DNA from: Neostapfia colusana
Taxonomy: Eukaryota; Streptophyta; Magnoliopsida; Poales; Poaceae
Assembly (NCBI GenBank): GCA_030760725.1
Contig: JASWHV010000012.1
Coordinates: 53,165,652 to 53,229,651 of the forward strand
Length of the DNA: 64,000 nt
Direction of reading: 5' to 3'
The position numbers were made by a program, and so were the translations under genes. Of this stretch, positions 45,194 through 56,829 are shown piece by piece. A model generated the notes under the pieces. That model did not search any database. It worked only from the letters and a program-made list of their open reading frames with translations, and was not told where the DNA came from. Numbering within the stretch: position 1 is the stretch's first letter; every line of letters begins with the position of its first letter.

Positions 45194-45205
45194 GCTCTGA
45201 TACCA
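45194..45205 (-). promoter_or_regulatory. Primer-binding-site copy embedded in the G3 3' LTR
   Basis: A perfect TGGTATCAGAGC on the minus strand, preceded by the usual GCG spacer, but lying 35 bp inside the LTR end. A normal LTR ends before the primer-binding site. Confidence 0.88.
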
Positions 45206-45261
45206 CGCTGACGCGGCCCCGTCAACCGAGACAGGCCACTCGCCCGAGAATCGCATTGGGT

Positions 45262-45282
45262 GGTGCCGTGTTGTGCGGCACC
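45262..45282 (-). promoter_or_regulatory. U5 hairpin, G3 3' LTR
   Basis: Perfect GGTGCCG/CGGCACC stem with loop TGTTGTG. The 5' LTR copy (55878-55898) has one stem mismatch. Confidence 0.5.
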
Positions 45283-45375
45283 CAACAGCACACATATGAG
45301 GAACCATGTATTACATAAAACAATAGCGGAAGCTTACAAATTTTTCTTTGTAAATACTTTACATCAAGTAACTAC

Positions 45376-45577
45376 GGCCCTGTTTGGCACAGCTTCTGAA
45401 CCAGCTTTTTTATAAAAATAAGCTGCAGGTGTACCAAACAGTCAGCTTCTCCAGCAGCTTATTAGTTAAGCTGCTTCTTAGAATGAACTAAAAGCAGGAT
45501 ATAAGTTTAAGCTGCTGTTCACCAGCTTTTCAGGCAAGCTGCTTTTTTAACAAGTTTAAGCCGTGCCAAACAGGGCC
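45376..45577. mobile_element. 202-bp MITE in the G3 3' LTR
   Basis: It starts GGCCCTGTTTGGCACAGCTT and ends with the inverse CCAAACAGGGCC. It is flanked by TAC on both sides (45373-45375 and 45578-45580) and is absent at the matching place in the 5' LTR near 55990, which shows the empty site. The terminal repeat and 3-bp duplication suggest a Tourist-like (PIF/Harbinger) MITE, although that group prefers TAA/TTA. The interior is full of AGCTG/CAGCT repeats and has no gene. Confidence 0.88.
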
Positions 45578-46650
45578 TACAGCGGAAGTCTATATCAACT
45601 CACGTCGAATAACTAAGAGCACTCGAGATGAAGTCCAGCCCACGGACTCCTCTCGCTAGCAACACGAAGACAACAGCAGCGGCTGGGTTCTCCCTGTGTT
45701 GAACGACTCGGAAGTCTCCGAGCCTCACCGGATAACCTTCTTTTCAGCATCGATGTTAACCTGCAAAACCACTTATATAGCAAGTGTGAGCACATAGGCT
45801 CAGCAAGTATGACCCGTCTCTCCTAAACAAGAAACTCTACATGCACGACGGTTGCAATTGGGTCGGCTAGATTTGCATAAAGGACTCGCCTAAAGTTGAT
45901 CCTTAACTTTCATATTTTTAAGCCTCATTGTGCGGACCTTGAGCCGAAAAGCATCGCAACTCCACAATCAAACAAGAAACGCTTTGTTGCGATGCCCCTT
46001 GCCCAAAGTGAAAGTAAAGTTTAATGAGCCTATCTCTAATTCAATCATGGTTGCAAAACAGGTTATAGCACAGCCTTATCAAGTTCAACAGAATAACCAG
46101 TTCAGTTCTTACTACGTCAAGACGCAGTGGGCAAGTATGCTCATATATCCGCGAGCGACGGTGATTCGAATCAGTACACGCCCGGACTACACGACACGTA
46201 CACCCGTACTCCGAGTTACTGGCAGCAACCTCGACTGACGTTGTACGCGGCCACCTTTCCCAAGATCTTCCACATTGGACGCAGTCCAACTACCCCGAGT
46301 ACGCAAGCTCCCTCAAGGTACATACCCGCTGTGGTATGTTCTTAAGCGAGGTACCTCCTGCTACCCTGACGCCGAAAGCCTAAGGCAGTTGGAAAAGTTC
46401 CACTATGGATCTCCCAAGGTACATCGGTTTCCTGGGTCCCATATAGCCAGTATGCGCCCGGTACACAACTCAAACTTGTCCAACAGGGCCAAGCACGGAC
46501 GGGCCTTAACCGACACAGGCAGGACTATGCACGCACGGACTGCAACCTGCTGCATCTAAACCTCCCTGCCCGGTCTCCATTTCTCATGTGTGAACTTTCC
46601 TCATCTTTTCTAATTCGGACCCGTTCCGAGTAAACCAGCCCTAAACTCGC

Positions 46651-46669
46651 GAGTAGCTTCCAACTACTC
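46651..46669 (-). promoter_or_regulatory. Conserved GAGTAG/CTACTC stem-loop, G3 3' LTR
   Basis: Perfect 6-bp stem, loop CTTCCAA, with the adjoining CTCGC. Confidence 0.5.
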
Positions 46670-46860
46670 GACTTCTACCGGACCATTCCTACTAACTTTT
46701 AGCGTAGCCGAATCCACTCGAGGGGGTGCTATTCTACCCTTTCCCTCTTAGGTATTTCTGGTCATGCAAGTGGGGTTTTCAATATCATCTAGACTTAATG
46801 CAATCAACGATGCAAAGCTATGATCTCTACAAATGAAAATGCTTTATAAAACTGTTCAAA

Positions 46861-46878
46861 TGCAAACCGGGGCTTGCC
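46861..46878 (-). promoter_or_regulatory. Tetraloop stem-loop, G3 3' LTR
   Basis: In element sense GGCAAGCCCCGGTTTGCA, about 190 bp upstream of the GAGTAG hairpin, the same order as in the other LTRs. Confidence 0.45.
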
Positions 46879-49664
46879 TGTATTGCAGGTTACTAAGGTT
46901 ACAATCAGTTAGTGACGACCACTTGGAGCTTGATCACTTGTTTTTCCTCCCTCCTTCATCTTCACTTCAAGTCCACCACACGTTCTTCACGTAGATGCTA
47001 CACGATATGATCATGCATATGTATTTAATTAAAAGCTTTTGCTAATAAGATCTAATGACAGTTTTAAAACTGGAACTCTGTTTAAGAATTTAAAATGACA
47101 CTGGTGCTAGTGGTTTGGGTTGGGCTTAAACACTAAGATCAAATATTAAGTGCTTTTCCCACTTAAGTGTTGATCACCTTAAGAGGTTACCTATGACAGT
47201 GGTGACCCAGAGCTCCAATGGAGCTGGGAATTTTCATGTGAGTTCCTTATCACAAGAAAGTCCTTTGGACCAAAATTTAGCACTTTTCATGTAGTGGTTT
47301 ATTCAGAACAATTCTCTAAGTGTTTAATCAAAGATGAATTAATTCTGAGTTAACACCCATGTTCATGTCAAACTCAGTGAACCACAATTTCAATTATAGT
47401 TCTTAGAGTCTACATGAATTTTCCTAGGATTTTTGGAGCTAAGAATTTCCCAGAACTGAATTTACAAGTTTTGGAAATTCTCTGAAAATGTTTCTGTATT
47501 CATTTGAATACAGGAACTTACAATCTGAATTAACCTGATCAATTCAACTCCAAATGATCTGAAACTTTTACAGGAGTCTAATAACACCCTAAAGAATGTT
47601 CTGGCAAAATTTGAGGATTTTTGGATAAACCGAATTCCCTCTAAATTTTTTTTCCTGAAAAGTTTTAAAGAATTTTCCAGAATTAAATAAAGACTTTCAC
47701 ACAAATTGGGTTGCATATTTGGATAGAGTTTGTCAATCTGAATCTAACCTAATTTGAATCACTAATTTTGGAGGTTCCTAGCAAAAGTTATGCTCTTCTA
47801 AAGTTTGGGGAAAAATCTGGGGTTTGAATAAATCCGGGGAAATGTTTAAACCGGACTGTGGGACCAAGGGGCACGTGTCAGCTGCTGAGAGAGTGCCACA
47901 CGGGTTACAGAATCGTTTCCCGCGCTGTCACAGTTGATCCTGTGTTACAGAGAATCCGGCCCCTCTTTCCCGAGTCGCTGATAGGCGGGACTGGCGAGGT
48001 CATCTTCAACCTCCCGCTCCCGCGCGATCCCGTCGCCGGGCTCGCCGGAGAAGCCCCGGAACCGGTCGTCCGGCCACCCCTACGCTTGAAACTCACCGCC
48101 AGCCCCTAATTCCATGCGAGGAACACGCTGGTGGGGTTTGCTCGAGTTGGCAGGGCCCCCAAACTAGCCCGCGACGGTGCACCGGCTCGGATGAAGTCCG
48201 GCGACGTCGCCCCGGCGCTATAGCCCGCAAAAAGCTCCCTAGAAAGATTTTACAGCACCAGTGGAGGTTGGCCAAGCTTGGCATGGCCGCATAGGGGGCT
48301 CGGGGATGGCTCTACCCTAGGGTTCACCGTGCACCCGCACCTTCCCGCCATAACCGCCTTCGGAAAGCTTGAAATTGTACCGTGCACAGTGTGTTTCATG
48401 CGACGCTTTGTGAAGAAGAAAGGTTGCTACACCAGTCTAGATTCTGTGTGCGAAATTTGCAGAGCTCTAAATGAATATAACTCAATAATTTCATGGATTC
48501 ATACCCGCGGGTCAGTTTTCCCTGGCCGGAGAAGATTTCTGAAATTCGTCGTCCAGAGGCGAAGACAAGCTCTGTGCTTTGGGTGGAAGCTGCGTGGAGC
48601 TCTTGCGCGACCCAGAGTGGCCTTGCTTGGTCGTGACAAGCTCTGGAGGAGGCTGTCCACGAGAGCCGTGGATGGCGGTTTTCTTCCGGCCGCCACTGAA
48701 ACTGGGGTACCTCGGTGTGGAGAGCAAGAACTCCCTCGGTGAGGGCACGAGGAGGTCGTGGAAAGGTTTGTGGTGTTGTTTGGCTGCCCAGACGAAGATT
48801 TTCACGTGACCTAGGGTGTGGCCGAGCGATTGACGCACGGCGGCAGTGCTCGGTTGCTTCTCGGGTGAGGGAGGAAAGAACAGCGCTGAGGCCTCGGTTT
48901 CGAAGGAGAAAGGGAGCACGACAGGGGGTAATAAAGCCCTGGGGTGAGGTGGTTCCCGTGGGGAGGCGGTCGCCCGAGGCGGTGAGCGCCGCTGTCGGCT
49001 CTGCCGATCGCTTCTCGTGGGAGGTAAGCAAAACAGAGACTGTGGACTGAAGATCTTTTGCAAATTTTAGTGCTCCCAATGACATGTGGGTCCCACAAGT
49101 CAGTCATCCTTATCTCTTCTAAAATATCTCCCAAATTTGAATATTGATGGAATTCAATTGTGGGAATTCAAATCTGATATGCATTTGGATAATTGGGCAA
49201 GTTTCATCCAAATTCAAATGTGTTTTTGAATTCTTTGTCATTTGAAGTCCATTTGAAAAATGGGTTGCAAATCATTTTCATAAATCATGAAACTTTGCAC
49301 ACCCCCTAATTTGGACTCCAGGAATTCAAATATGAAATCTGATTTTTATTTTGGCTGCTGCAAATGAGATTTTTAGCACAACAGTTTTGAATTCCATTGA
49401 GTTGTTCTCATTTGAATTTTTGTTTGAACAAATTGTTCCAAATCTGATTTTTGTTTTCTCACACATATGAGAACTTCCCATCTTAGTTTTTGGCCCCTCT
49501 TGGGTTCCAAGTTTCCAAATAATCATTTGAACTTGTGTGAAGAAAACCCTCATGTGTGTTATCACATGTGGGGAAAAGTTTTAACAAGTCCCAAATTTCA
49601 TACACATGAAACCAACTTTTGCAAACAAGTGTTTCTTTGTATTCATAATTTTGGGACCTTTACA

Positions 49665-49685
49665 TCCCCCCCCCCCCCCTTAAAA
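49665..49685 (-). promoter_or_regulatory. Polypurine tract of G3 with a lengthened G run
   Basis: On the minus strand a run of 14 G lies between the AAAA-rich part and the LTR, where G1 and G2 have six. A homopolymer expansion is the simplest reading. Confidence 0.8.
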
Positions 49686-49739
49686 GGAATCTCGTCCCGA
49701 GATTCAAAATAGGACTGAGAGGGGAGGTAATTACAAAGT

Positions 49740-52700
49740 TTATGACAAAAGCTCCGGATAGTTCTTGTGGATGTAATCTTCGGTCTCCCACGTCGCCTCT
49801 TCGGGGGTATGATTACTCCACAGGACTTTGTAAAATTTCAAAGTCCGGTTCCGGGTGATCCGGGTCTTTTCGTCGATAATCTGTATAGGTTGCTAGACGT
49901 AGGTGAGATCCGGCTTCAACTCGTCGATGTCTTCAGTGCGGATGGCAGCGGTAAACTTGAGACATTTCCGCAGCTGGGACACGTGAAATATGTCGTGAAT
50001 ACCGGCAAGGCTTGCCGGTAGTTCCAGCCGGTAGGCTACAGTTCCGCACTTTTCCGTGATAGTAAACGGACTGATGAACCGGGGAGCAAGCTTCCCCTTG
50101 ACACCGAACCGATGAATCCCTTTCATCGGAGACACACGAAGATACACGTGCTCTCCAACATCAAAATGCAGCGGTCGACGTCTCTGGTCCGCGTAGCTCC
50201 TTTGACAAGATTGGGCAGCTCTGAGGTTCTCTTGTATTATCCGAACTCTCTCTTCAGCTTCATTGACAAGATCGACCCCGAACGTTACTCGTTCACCGGA
50301 TTCGCACCAATTCAATGGTGTACGGCACTTCCGGCCATATAGAGCTTCATATGGTGCCATTTTGATGCTCGTATGATATCCGTTGTTGTACGAGAACTCC
50401 ACCAGCGGTAAGTGATCATCCCAGCTCTTACCGTGGTGGATGGCACATGCTTTTAGCATATCTTCCAGTATTTGATTCACCCTCTCAGTTTGCCCATCGG
50501 TTTGAGGGTGATACGCAGAGCTCCTAATCAACTTCATCCCCAAGGATGCGTGTAGCTGTTCCCAGAAACGGGCTACGAACAGCGATCCTCTATTTGACAC
50601 AATGGTACGGGGAACTCCATGTAAGCACAAGATCCGTGCTATGTACAGCTCTGCATACTGCTTTGTGTTATACCTTGTATGCACAGGGATGAAATGTGCT
50701 GATTTGGTTAACCGATCAACGATTACCCAAATCGAATCATGGTTGTGGGAGGTCATCGGCAACCCGACGATGAAGTCCATACTCAAATCTTCCCACTTCC
50801 ATGCCGGTAGTTGCAATGGCTGCAACAGGCCTGACTTCTTCATGTGGTCGGCCTTGACTCTTCGACACGTATCACACTCTGAAACGTACTTTGCAACTTC
50901 ACGTTTCATACGTGTCCACCAAAACTTCTTCCGGAGGTCTTGGTACATTTTATTACTGCCTGGATGAATGGAAAACTTGGACAAATGAGCTTCGTCCAAA
51001 ATTTTCTTCCGTAGTCCCATATCTCGGGGTACTACAATCCGGTTGTTGAACCACAAGGTACCATCCTCGTCCTTCCGGAAGCACTTCATTTCTCCATTGT
51101 CTATCCTTCGCCGTATGTGAAACATACCCTTGTCTTTCCGTTGAGCTTCAATAATCTCCTCTCGGAGGGTAGGAATGAGAGCGAGATTATAGAGAGCTCC
51201 ATACGGTATGATACGGAGGTTTGGTTCTTCATCATCCATTTCAGCAATAGTTAGGTGATGGATATGCGCCTTATGACTGAGCGCATCGGCGACCACATTC
51301 GCCTTTCCTGGATGGTAATGAATTTCAAGTTCATAGTCCTTAATGAGCTCTAGCCATCTTCGTTGCCTCATGTTCAGTTCTTTCTGAGTGAAGATGTACT
51401 TCAAGCTCTTGTGGTCGGTGTAGAGGTGTACAAGATTTCCGAGCAAGTAATGCCTCCACATCTTCAAAGCAAGGACCACGGCAGCTAACTCAAGATCATG
51501 AGTTGAATAATGCTGCTCGTGAGTTCTGAGTTGACGAGATCCATAAGTGACCACTCGTCTTTCTTGCATCAGCACGCAGCCAAGACCAATGCCAGATGCA
51601 TCGCAATAAACGTCGAATGGCTTTGTCGTATCCGGCTGAGCAAGAACTGGGGCTGTTGTGAGATGCTTCACTAAAGTCTTGAAAGCTTGTTCACACGCAG
51701 CACCCCATACAAATCTGGTATTCTTCTTTAATAATTCCGTCATCGGTTTAGCGATCTTGGAGAAACCCGGAATGAACCTCCGGTAGTAACCCGATAAACC
51801 GAGGAAGCTACGGATTTCATGTACTGACTTTGGTGACTCCCATATCTGCACTTGGATAATCTTACTCGGATCTACAGCGATGCCCTCCGCTGAAATAATG
51901 TGTCCGAGAAATGGTACTTGATTAATCCAGAATTCACACTTGCTGAATTTTGCATAGAGCTGATGATCTCGCAATCTTTGTAGCACAATATGCAGATGTT
52001 CAGCATGTTCTTCCTCTGACTTGGAGTACACCAAGATATCATTGATGAAGACAACGACGAATTTATCCAACTCCGGCATGAATACTGAATTCATTAGGTA
52101 CATAAAGTTTGCCAGGGTGTTGGTCAAACCAAAAGACATAACGAGATACTCATACAGCCCGTATCTCGTTGAGAATGCCGTCTTTGGAATATCTTCTGCC
52201 CGGATTTTCATCTGGTGATATCCGGACCGAAGATCCATCTTTGAAAATACCTTCGCACCCACTAATTGATCGAAGAGCATATCAATGCGAGGTAGTGGAT
52301 ACTTGTTCTTGATGGTAACGGCGTTCAAAGGACGATAATCAACACAAAGCCGTAGTGTTTCGTCCTTCTTCTTGACAAACAACGCCGAACAACCCCAAGG
52401 TGACGAACTTGGTCGTATAAAGCCCTTGCTCATTAGGTCATTCAGCTGTGTCTTCAATTCTGCCAGTTCATTGGGTGCCATCTTGTACGGCCTTCGTGAT
52501 ATCGGTGTGGTTCCCGGTATAAGTTCGATCTTGAACTCAACGTCTCGTTCGGGTGGCATGCCCGGTAAATCCTCGGGAAATACATCCGGATACTCACGTA
52601 CCACCGGAATGTCCTCTATCTTAACAGCTTCCGTGTGGTTCACTGTTGCAATCTGTTGCCGTCTGGTGCCCAGAATTAATATATGAAGACCGTGCTGTGG

Positions 52701-54233
52701 GGAGTTGAGCTCAACGGTCCTGGAGCTGATGTTAAGAACCGCTCTGTGGTAATTCAACCACGACATCCCCAAAATGATGTCGATCTTCAGACCCCCAAGG
52801 ATAATGAGAGTCGTAGGGTATATTTTAACCCCCAAACAAAGAGGTGCTCGGGAGACAACCTCGCTTGCGGTACTGCTGCCCCCGGGCGAAGATATGAGGT
52901 ATTGCCTCTTTGTATAAACTGTTTGGAGCTGATGTTGAGCCACAAAAGATTGGCTAATGAAGTTGTGTGTGGCTCCGGAATCAAAGAGAACTAAAACCGA
53001 TAGCTGATTCAGAGAAAACATCCCTGCTAAAGCGGCTTCTCCTTCCGGAACATCATCAATCACAGTATAGTGAATGTTGCCCCTTATCTGCCCTCCTATC
53101 TGCAGATTAAGGTACGGGTCGTATTGTTGTAAATATGATGACCCGTATCCTTGAATTCCGTCCGGACATTGCCTAGCATAATGGCCCATGCGCCCACAAG
53201 TGAAACACGGATGCCTCTCCGGTTCTTCGTTGACTTGCGGTGGACTGCTAGGTACATATGGCTGCAGCGATGGAGTACAAACCACCGTCTGATGCTGCGG
53301 CTGTGGAGGTGGTGCAAGCTGTAAAACTTGAACAGTAATCAATCCCTGAGGAGTTGATCGTACAGGTGGCCTCCATCTTTCACCGGATGGCGTTTGATAC
53401 ACCAAACGGTACTTCTGAGGCACATAACTTGTGCTGGCCTGCTTGATCTCACTCATCTTTCTCTTCTCGGCTTGCCACTCAAGTGTCGGCTTCTTCTGAA
53501 TGAAAGCCGCATCAACCATGTCGGTGTAACTGCCGTTATTGTGTACGGCCAACTTATCCTGTAATATGGCACTCAGGCCATGGAAGAATAGGTCACACCG
53601 TGCTTCTTCTTTCGCCACATATTCGGGAGCATATTGGGCCAAAAGATTAAATCTTCTGACATACTCAAGGACACTCATGTCCCCTTGCTTCAAGCCCAAA
53701 AATTCCTCCCGCTTTGCCTTGACAATACCTAGTGGTATGTAACGTGTACGAAAGGCTTCACAAAATTCACTCCATGCTACTTGATGGTCCTCCGGAATGG
53801 TGGCAAGATGATCCACCCACCAGTTTCCGGCGGCTCCATGGAGTTGCTGAACGGCAAACTTTGTCTTCTGGTATTCATCACACTCGAATACTCCAAATTT
53901 GGACTCCATGACACGAAGCCATTGATCTGCTTCCACAGGTTCGGTGGCTTCAGTAAAAATTGGCGGTTGAGTCGCCAAGAAATCCAGATAAGCGTTCCGA
54001 GGTGGAACGACTTGTTGCGTGTTTTGGAGTACACCTTGCTGTACCAAAGCTTGGAGTAAGAATGTGTGTTCTTGCGTTGCTTCTTAGAGTAGCCTAGTGT
54101 TCTCTTGGTTAGACTCGACGACTCGAGTCACAAGGTCCATCCATCCTGTGGATGGTGGTTCCAGCGGTGGAATAGAAGCATCACCGCCTCGACGAGAACT
54201 TCCGGCCCTACTCCTAGAGCGAGTACAAACCAT
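49740..54233 (-). pseudogene. gag-pol polyprotein of G3 (near-complete, catalytically damaged)
   Basis: 1498 codons from ATG 54233 (MVCTRSRSRAGSS) to TAA 49740-49742. It has a gag domain, zinc knuckle CFTCGRMGHYARQC (residues 343-356), protease motif DSGATHNF (from 418), reverse transcriptase, RNase H (FDVYCDASGIG), integrase with HHCC finger, and a chromodomain-like tail. Two nonsense codons: TAA 54084-54086 (codon 50) and TAG 49893-49895, which removes about 50 C-terminal residues. Two catalytic losses: the RT site reads FIND instead of FIDD (codon 731, 52041-52043), and integrase reads SNRG instead of SDRG (codon 1214, 50592-50594). G2 keeps Asp at both sites. No frameshift is seen, so decay is by point changes only. 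Confidence 0.93.
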
Positions 54234-55538
54234 ACTGCAAAATGTCATTGAGATGAGTTAAACAAGAACTCAGCAGTATGTGAGACTAATGGAAACATGA
54301 TTATGTCAAAACTTTATGAAAGCAGTAACAAAATTCATGTTTACAAAACTCCCTAGTAGGCATAACTATCCAGCCTATCTGTACAGGACAGACCCTTATG
54401 CACTATCTCCAGATTTTGATCTAGTTAAGAGCATTTTCATAACTCAAGTTGAATACCAAAGTTAAAGTTAACTTCAGTATCTTTCCAACGAGTACTCATA
54501 TGCCCCCAGATCATCTCCGTATTTAAAGTTATGATTTTCCAAAGTTGACAAAATTCCTGGATAAAATTTGCCAGCACCTCCTTTGTACTTGGCTGATTTT
54601 ATCACAGTTGTATATGTAAATACAATAAGAACCTGAACAAACTTTGAACTACAACAATGTTGCACATTTCATAACCTATACAATGGTGTATCGTAAGCTT
54701 CTTAAGGGTTTCTATACAGAAAGTTATGGCTTAAAAACAGAAAGATCCAGAGAGGTTTTGTTGCTGTCCTGGTTCTGGAAAGTTTACCTTCCTCTGAACT
54801 TTCTACCCATTTAGCGTGTGATTTTGCTCTGGAGCTCTACAAATAAGTTGTAGATCACTTGAAAATCTTTCCAGAACTGTATCATACACCTTAATTGGGT
54901 CAAGCTATTCAGAGTTATGCTCTGTTGAAGTCCAGCAAAAATTTCTGCCGAAAACAGAGCACTCTGTTTTTGAAATCTTTGAAGCCTAGTCTTCCTCTCA
55001 TTTGAATCTTAGCTCAAAATAAGAGTTCAGTAACTAATATTTGTTCCAAACTTCCATTTTTATTTGAAAGTTAGTTCATGAGTCATTTCTTCAAAGGAAA
55101 GGGGTTATTAAGTTTAGTACGGTGTCGATGCACCGTAAGAAGCATGTCGGTACTACGTAGCCTCACCAAAAGAAAATCCTAACGGGATTATACCGGCATA
55201 AACGTATCTTAGGTGGCACTAAAATGGTCACTCGCAAACGTATACTATTCGTACTACGGTTTCATGGTTAATCCTGCATAAGTCACACTCAATCGTCAGG
55301 TCCGTCTGCACACCGAACCCGGTATCCATACAATTCTTACAACCGTCCGTCATCACTCGCACAGGTGTTCTCAAGCCAAACACGCCTTGAGCTACGTGTT
55401 CACGTTACTAACCACGTGACAGGGTTTCCCAAATTGCACCACGCACGCCTGGGACAGACGTTGCTCGAGTACCCCCAAACGACATGAGGAGTCATAAAGG
55501 ATACTAAAGCGAGTCGGGTTACCTGCCACCCGTGGGGC

Positions 55539-55568
55539 TCCACCCTTCAGCTTGTGCGCACTGGTGGA
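55539..55568 (-). promoter_or_regulatory. Candidate dimerisation/packaging hairpin of G3
   Basis: TCCACC/GGTGGA stem with the palindrome GTGCGCAC (55554-55561) in the loop, unchanged from G2 and G4. Confidence 0.5.
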
Positions 55569-55760
55569 CAGCGCTTACGTGCACCCCCCAAGACATAAAG
55601 CGTCCCGAGATGCACAATTTTCCGACATAACAAATAAGTTAGGTTGCCACCTTCATATTAAGCTAATAGTAATCCTTATGTGGGCCTAGTACCGTATCCT
55701 CACCGTAACCTAAATTTTTGTCGTAATACCTTCCTTATTCCGTGTGCTATTACCAATGCG

Positions 55761-55772
55761 GCTCTGATACCA
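55761..55772 (-). promoter_or_regulatory. Functional-position primer-binding site of G3
   Basis: TGGTATCAGAGC on the minus strand, two bases from the LTR edge at 55775. A second copy (55810-55821) lies inside the LTR, as in the 3' LTR. Confidence 0.88.
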
Positions 55773-55774
55773 GC

Positions 55775-56829
55775 TGAGACGGGCGAGGTACCGACTGAGA
55801 CAGGGCTCAGCTCTGATACCACGCTGACGCGGCCCCGTCAACCGAGACAGGCCACTCGCCCGAGAATCGCATTGGGTGGTGCCGTGTTGTGCGACACCCA
55901 ACAGCACACATATGAGGAACCATGTATTACATAAAACAATAGTGGAAGCTTACAAATCTTTCTTTGTAAATACTTTACATCAAGTAACTACAGCGAAAGT
56001 CTATATCAACTCATGTCGAATAACTAAGAGCACTCGAGATGAAGTCCAGCCCGCGGACTCCTCTCGCTAGCAACACGAAGACAACAGCAGCGGCTGGGTT
56101 CTCTCTGTGTTGAACGACTCGGAAGTCTCCGAGCCTCACCGGACAACCTTCTTTTCAGCATCGATGTTAACCTGCAAAACCACTTATATAGCAAGCATGA
56201 GCACATAGGCTCAGCAAGTCTGACCCGTCTCTCCTAAATAAGAAACTCTACATGCACGACGGTTGCAATTGGGTCGGCTAGATTTGCATAAAGGACTCGC
56301 CTAAAGTTGATCCTTAACTTTTATATTTTTAAGCCTCATTGTGCGGACCTTGAGCCGAAAAGCATCGCAACTCCACAATCAAACAAGAAACGCTTTGTTG
56401 CGATGCCCCTTGCACAAAGTGAAAGTAAAGTTTAATGAGCCTATCTCTAATTCAATCATGGTTGCAAAACAGGTTATATCACAGCCTTATCAAGTTCAAC
56501 AGAATAACCAGTTCAGTTCTTACTACGTCAAGACGCAGTGGGCAAGTATGCTCATATATCCGCGAGCGATGGTGATTCGAATCAGTACACGCCCGGACTA
56601 CACGACACGTACACCCATACTCCGAGTTGCCGGCAGCAACCTCTACTGACGTTGTACGCGGCCACCTTTCCCAAGATCTTCCACATTGGACGCAGTCCAA
56701 CTGCCCCGAGTACGCAAGCTCCCTCAAGGTACATACCCGCTGTGGTATGTTCTTAAGCGAGGTACCTCCTGCTACCCTGACGCCGAAAGCCTAAGGCAGT
56801 TGGAAAAGTTCCACTATGGATCTCCCAAG
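55775..56829 (-). repeat. 5' LTR of G3, first 1055 bp (cut by G4)
   Basis: It matches the 3' LTR from 45159 to about 46416 without the MITE, including the 50-bp extension with the embedded primer-binding site at 55810-55821. It stops at ATCTCCCAAG, where the other copy continues GTACATCGG. Confidence 0.92.

Larger units (their letters stand above)
45159..49664 (-). repeat. 3' LTR of G3 (4506 bp including a MITE)
   Basis: On the minus strand it runs from TGTAAAGGTCCC at 49664 to CCCGTCTCA at 45159. Without the MITE and its duplication it is 4301 bp. It is the same family as the G1 LTR and LTR-C. A GC-rich block lies at about 47860-49060. The outermost 50 bp (45159-45208) are an extension absent from the G1 LTR. 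Confidence 0.92.
54234..55774 (-). other. 5' leader of G3
   Basis: 1.54 kb with no gene. The part at about 55114-55640 is very similar to the leaders of G2 and G4. No counterpart of the G2 extra ORF is present. Confidence 0.8.
45159..56829 (-). mobile_element. G3: Tekay-type Ty3/gypsy retrotransposon, 5' LTR split by G4
   Basis: Minus strand: 3' LTR 45159-49664, gag-pol, leader, primer-binding site 55761-55772, and the start of the 5' LTR at 55775. The LTR breaks at 56829 where G4 begins; the rest should lie beyond the window. Over the 1.05 kb of LTR present twice there are about 20 base differences by eye. It interrupts the copia RT (left flank ATTGC). Both LTRs contain an embedded primer-binding site. 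Confidence 0.93.
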
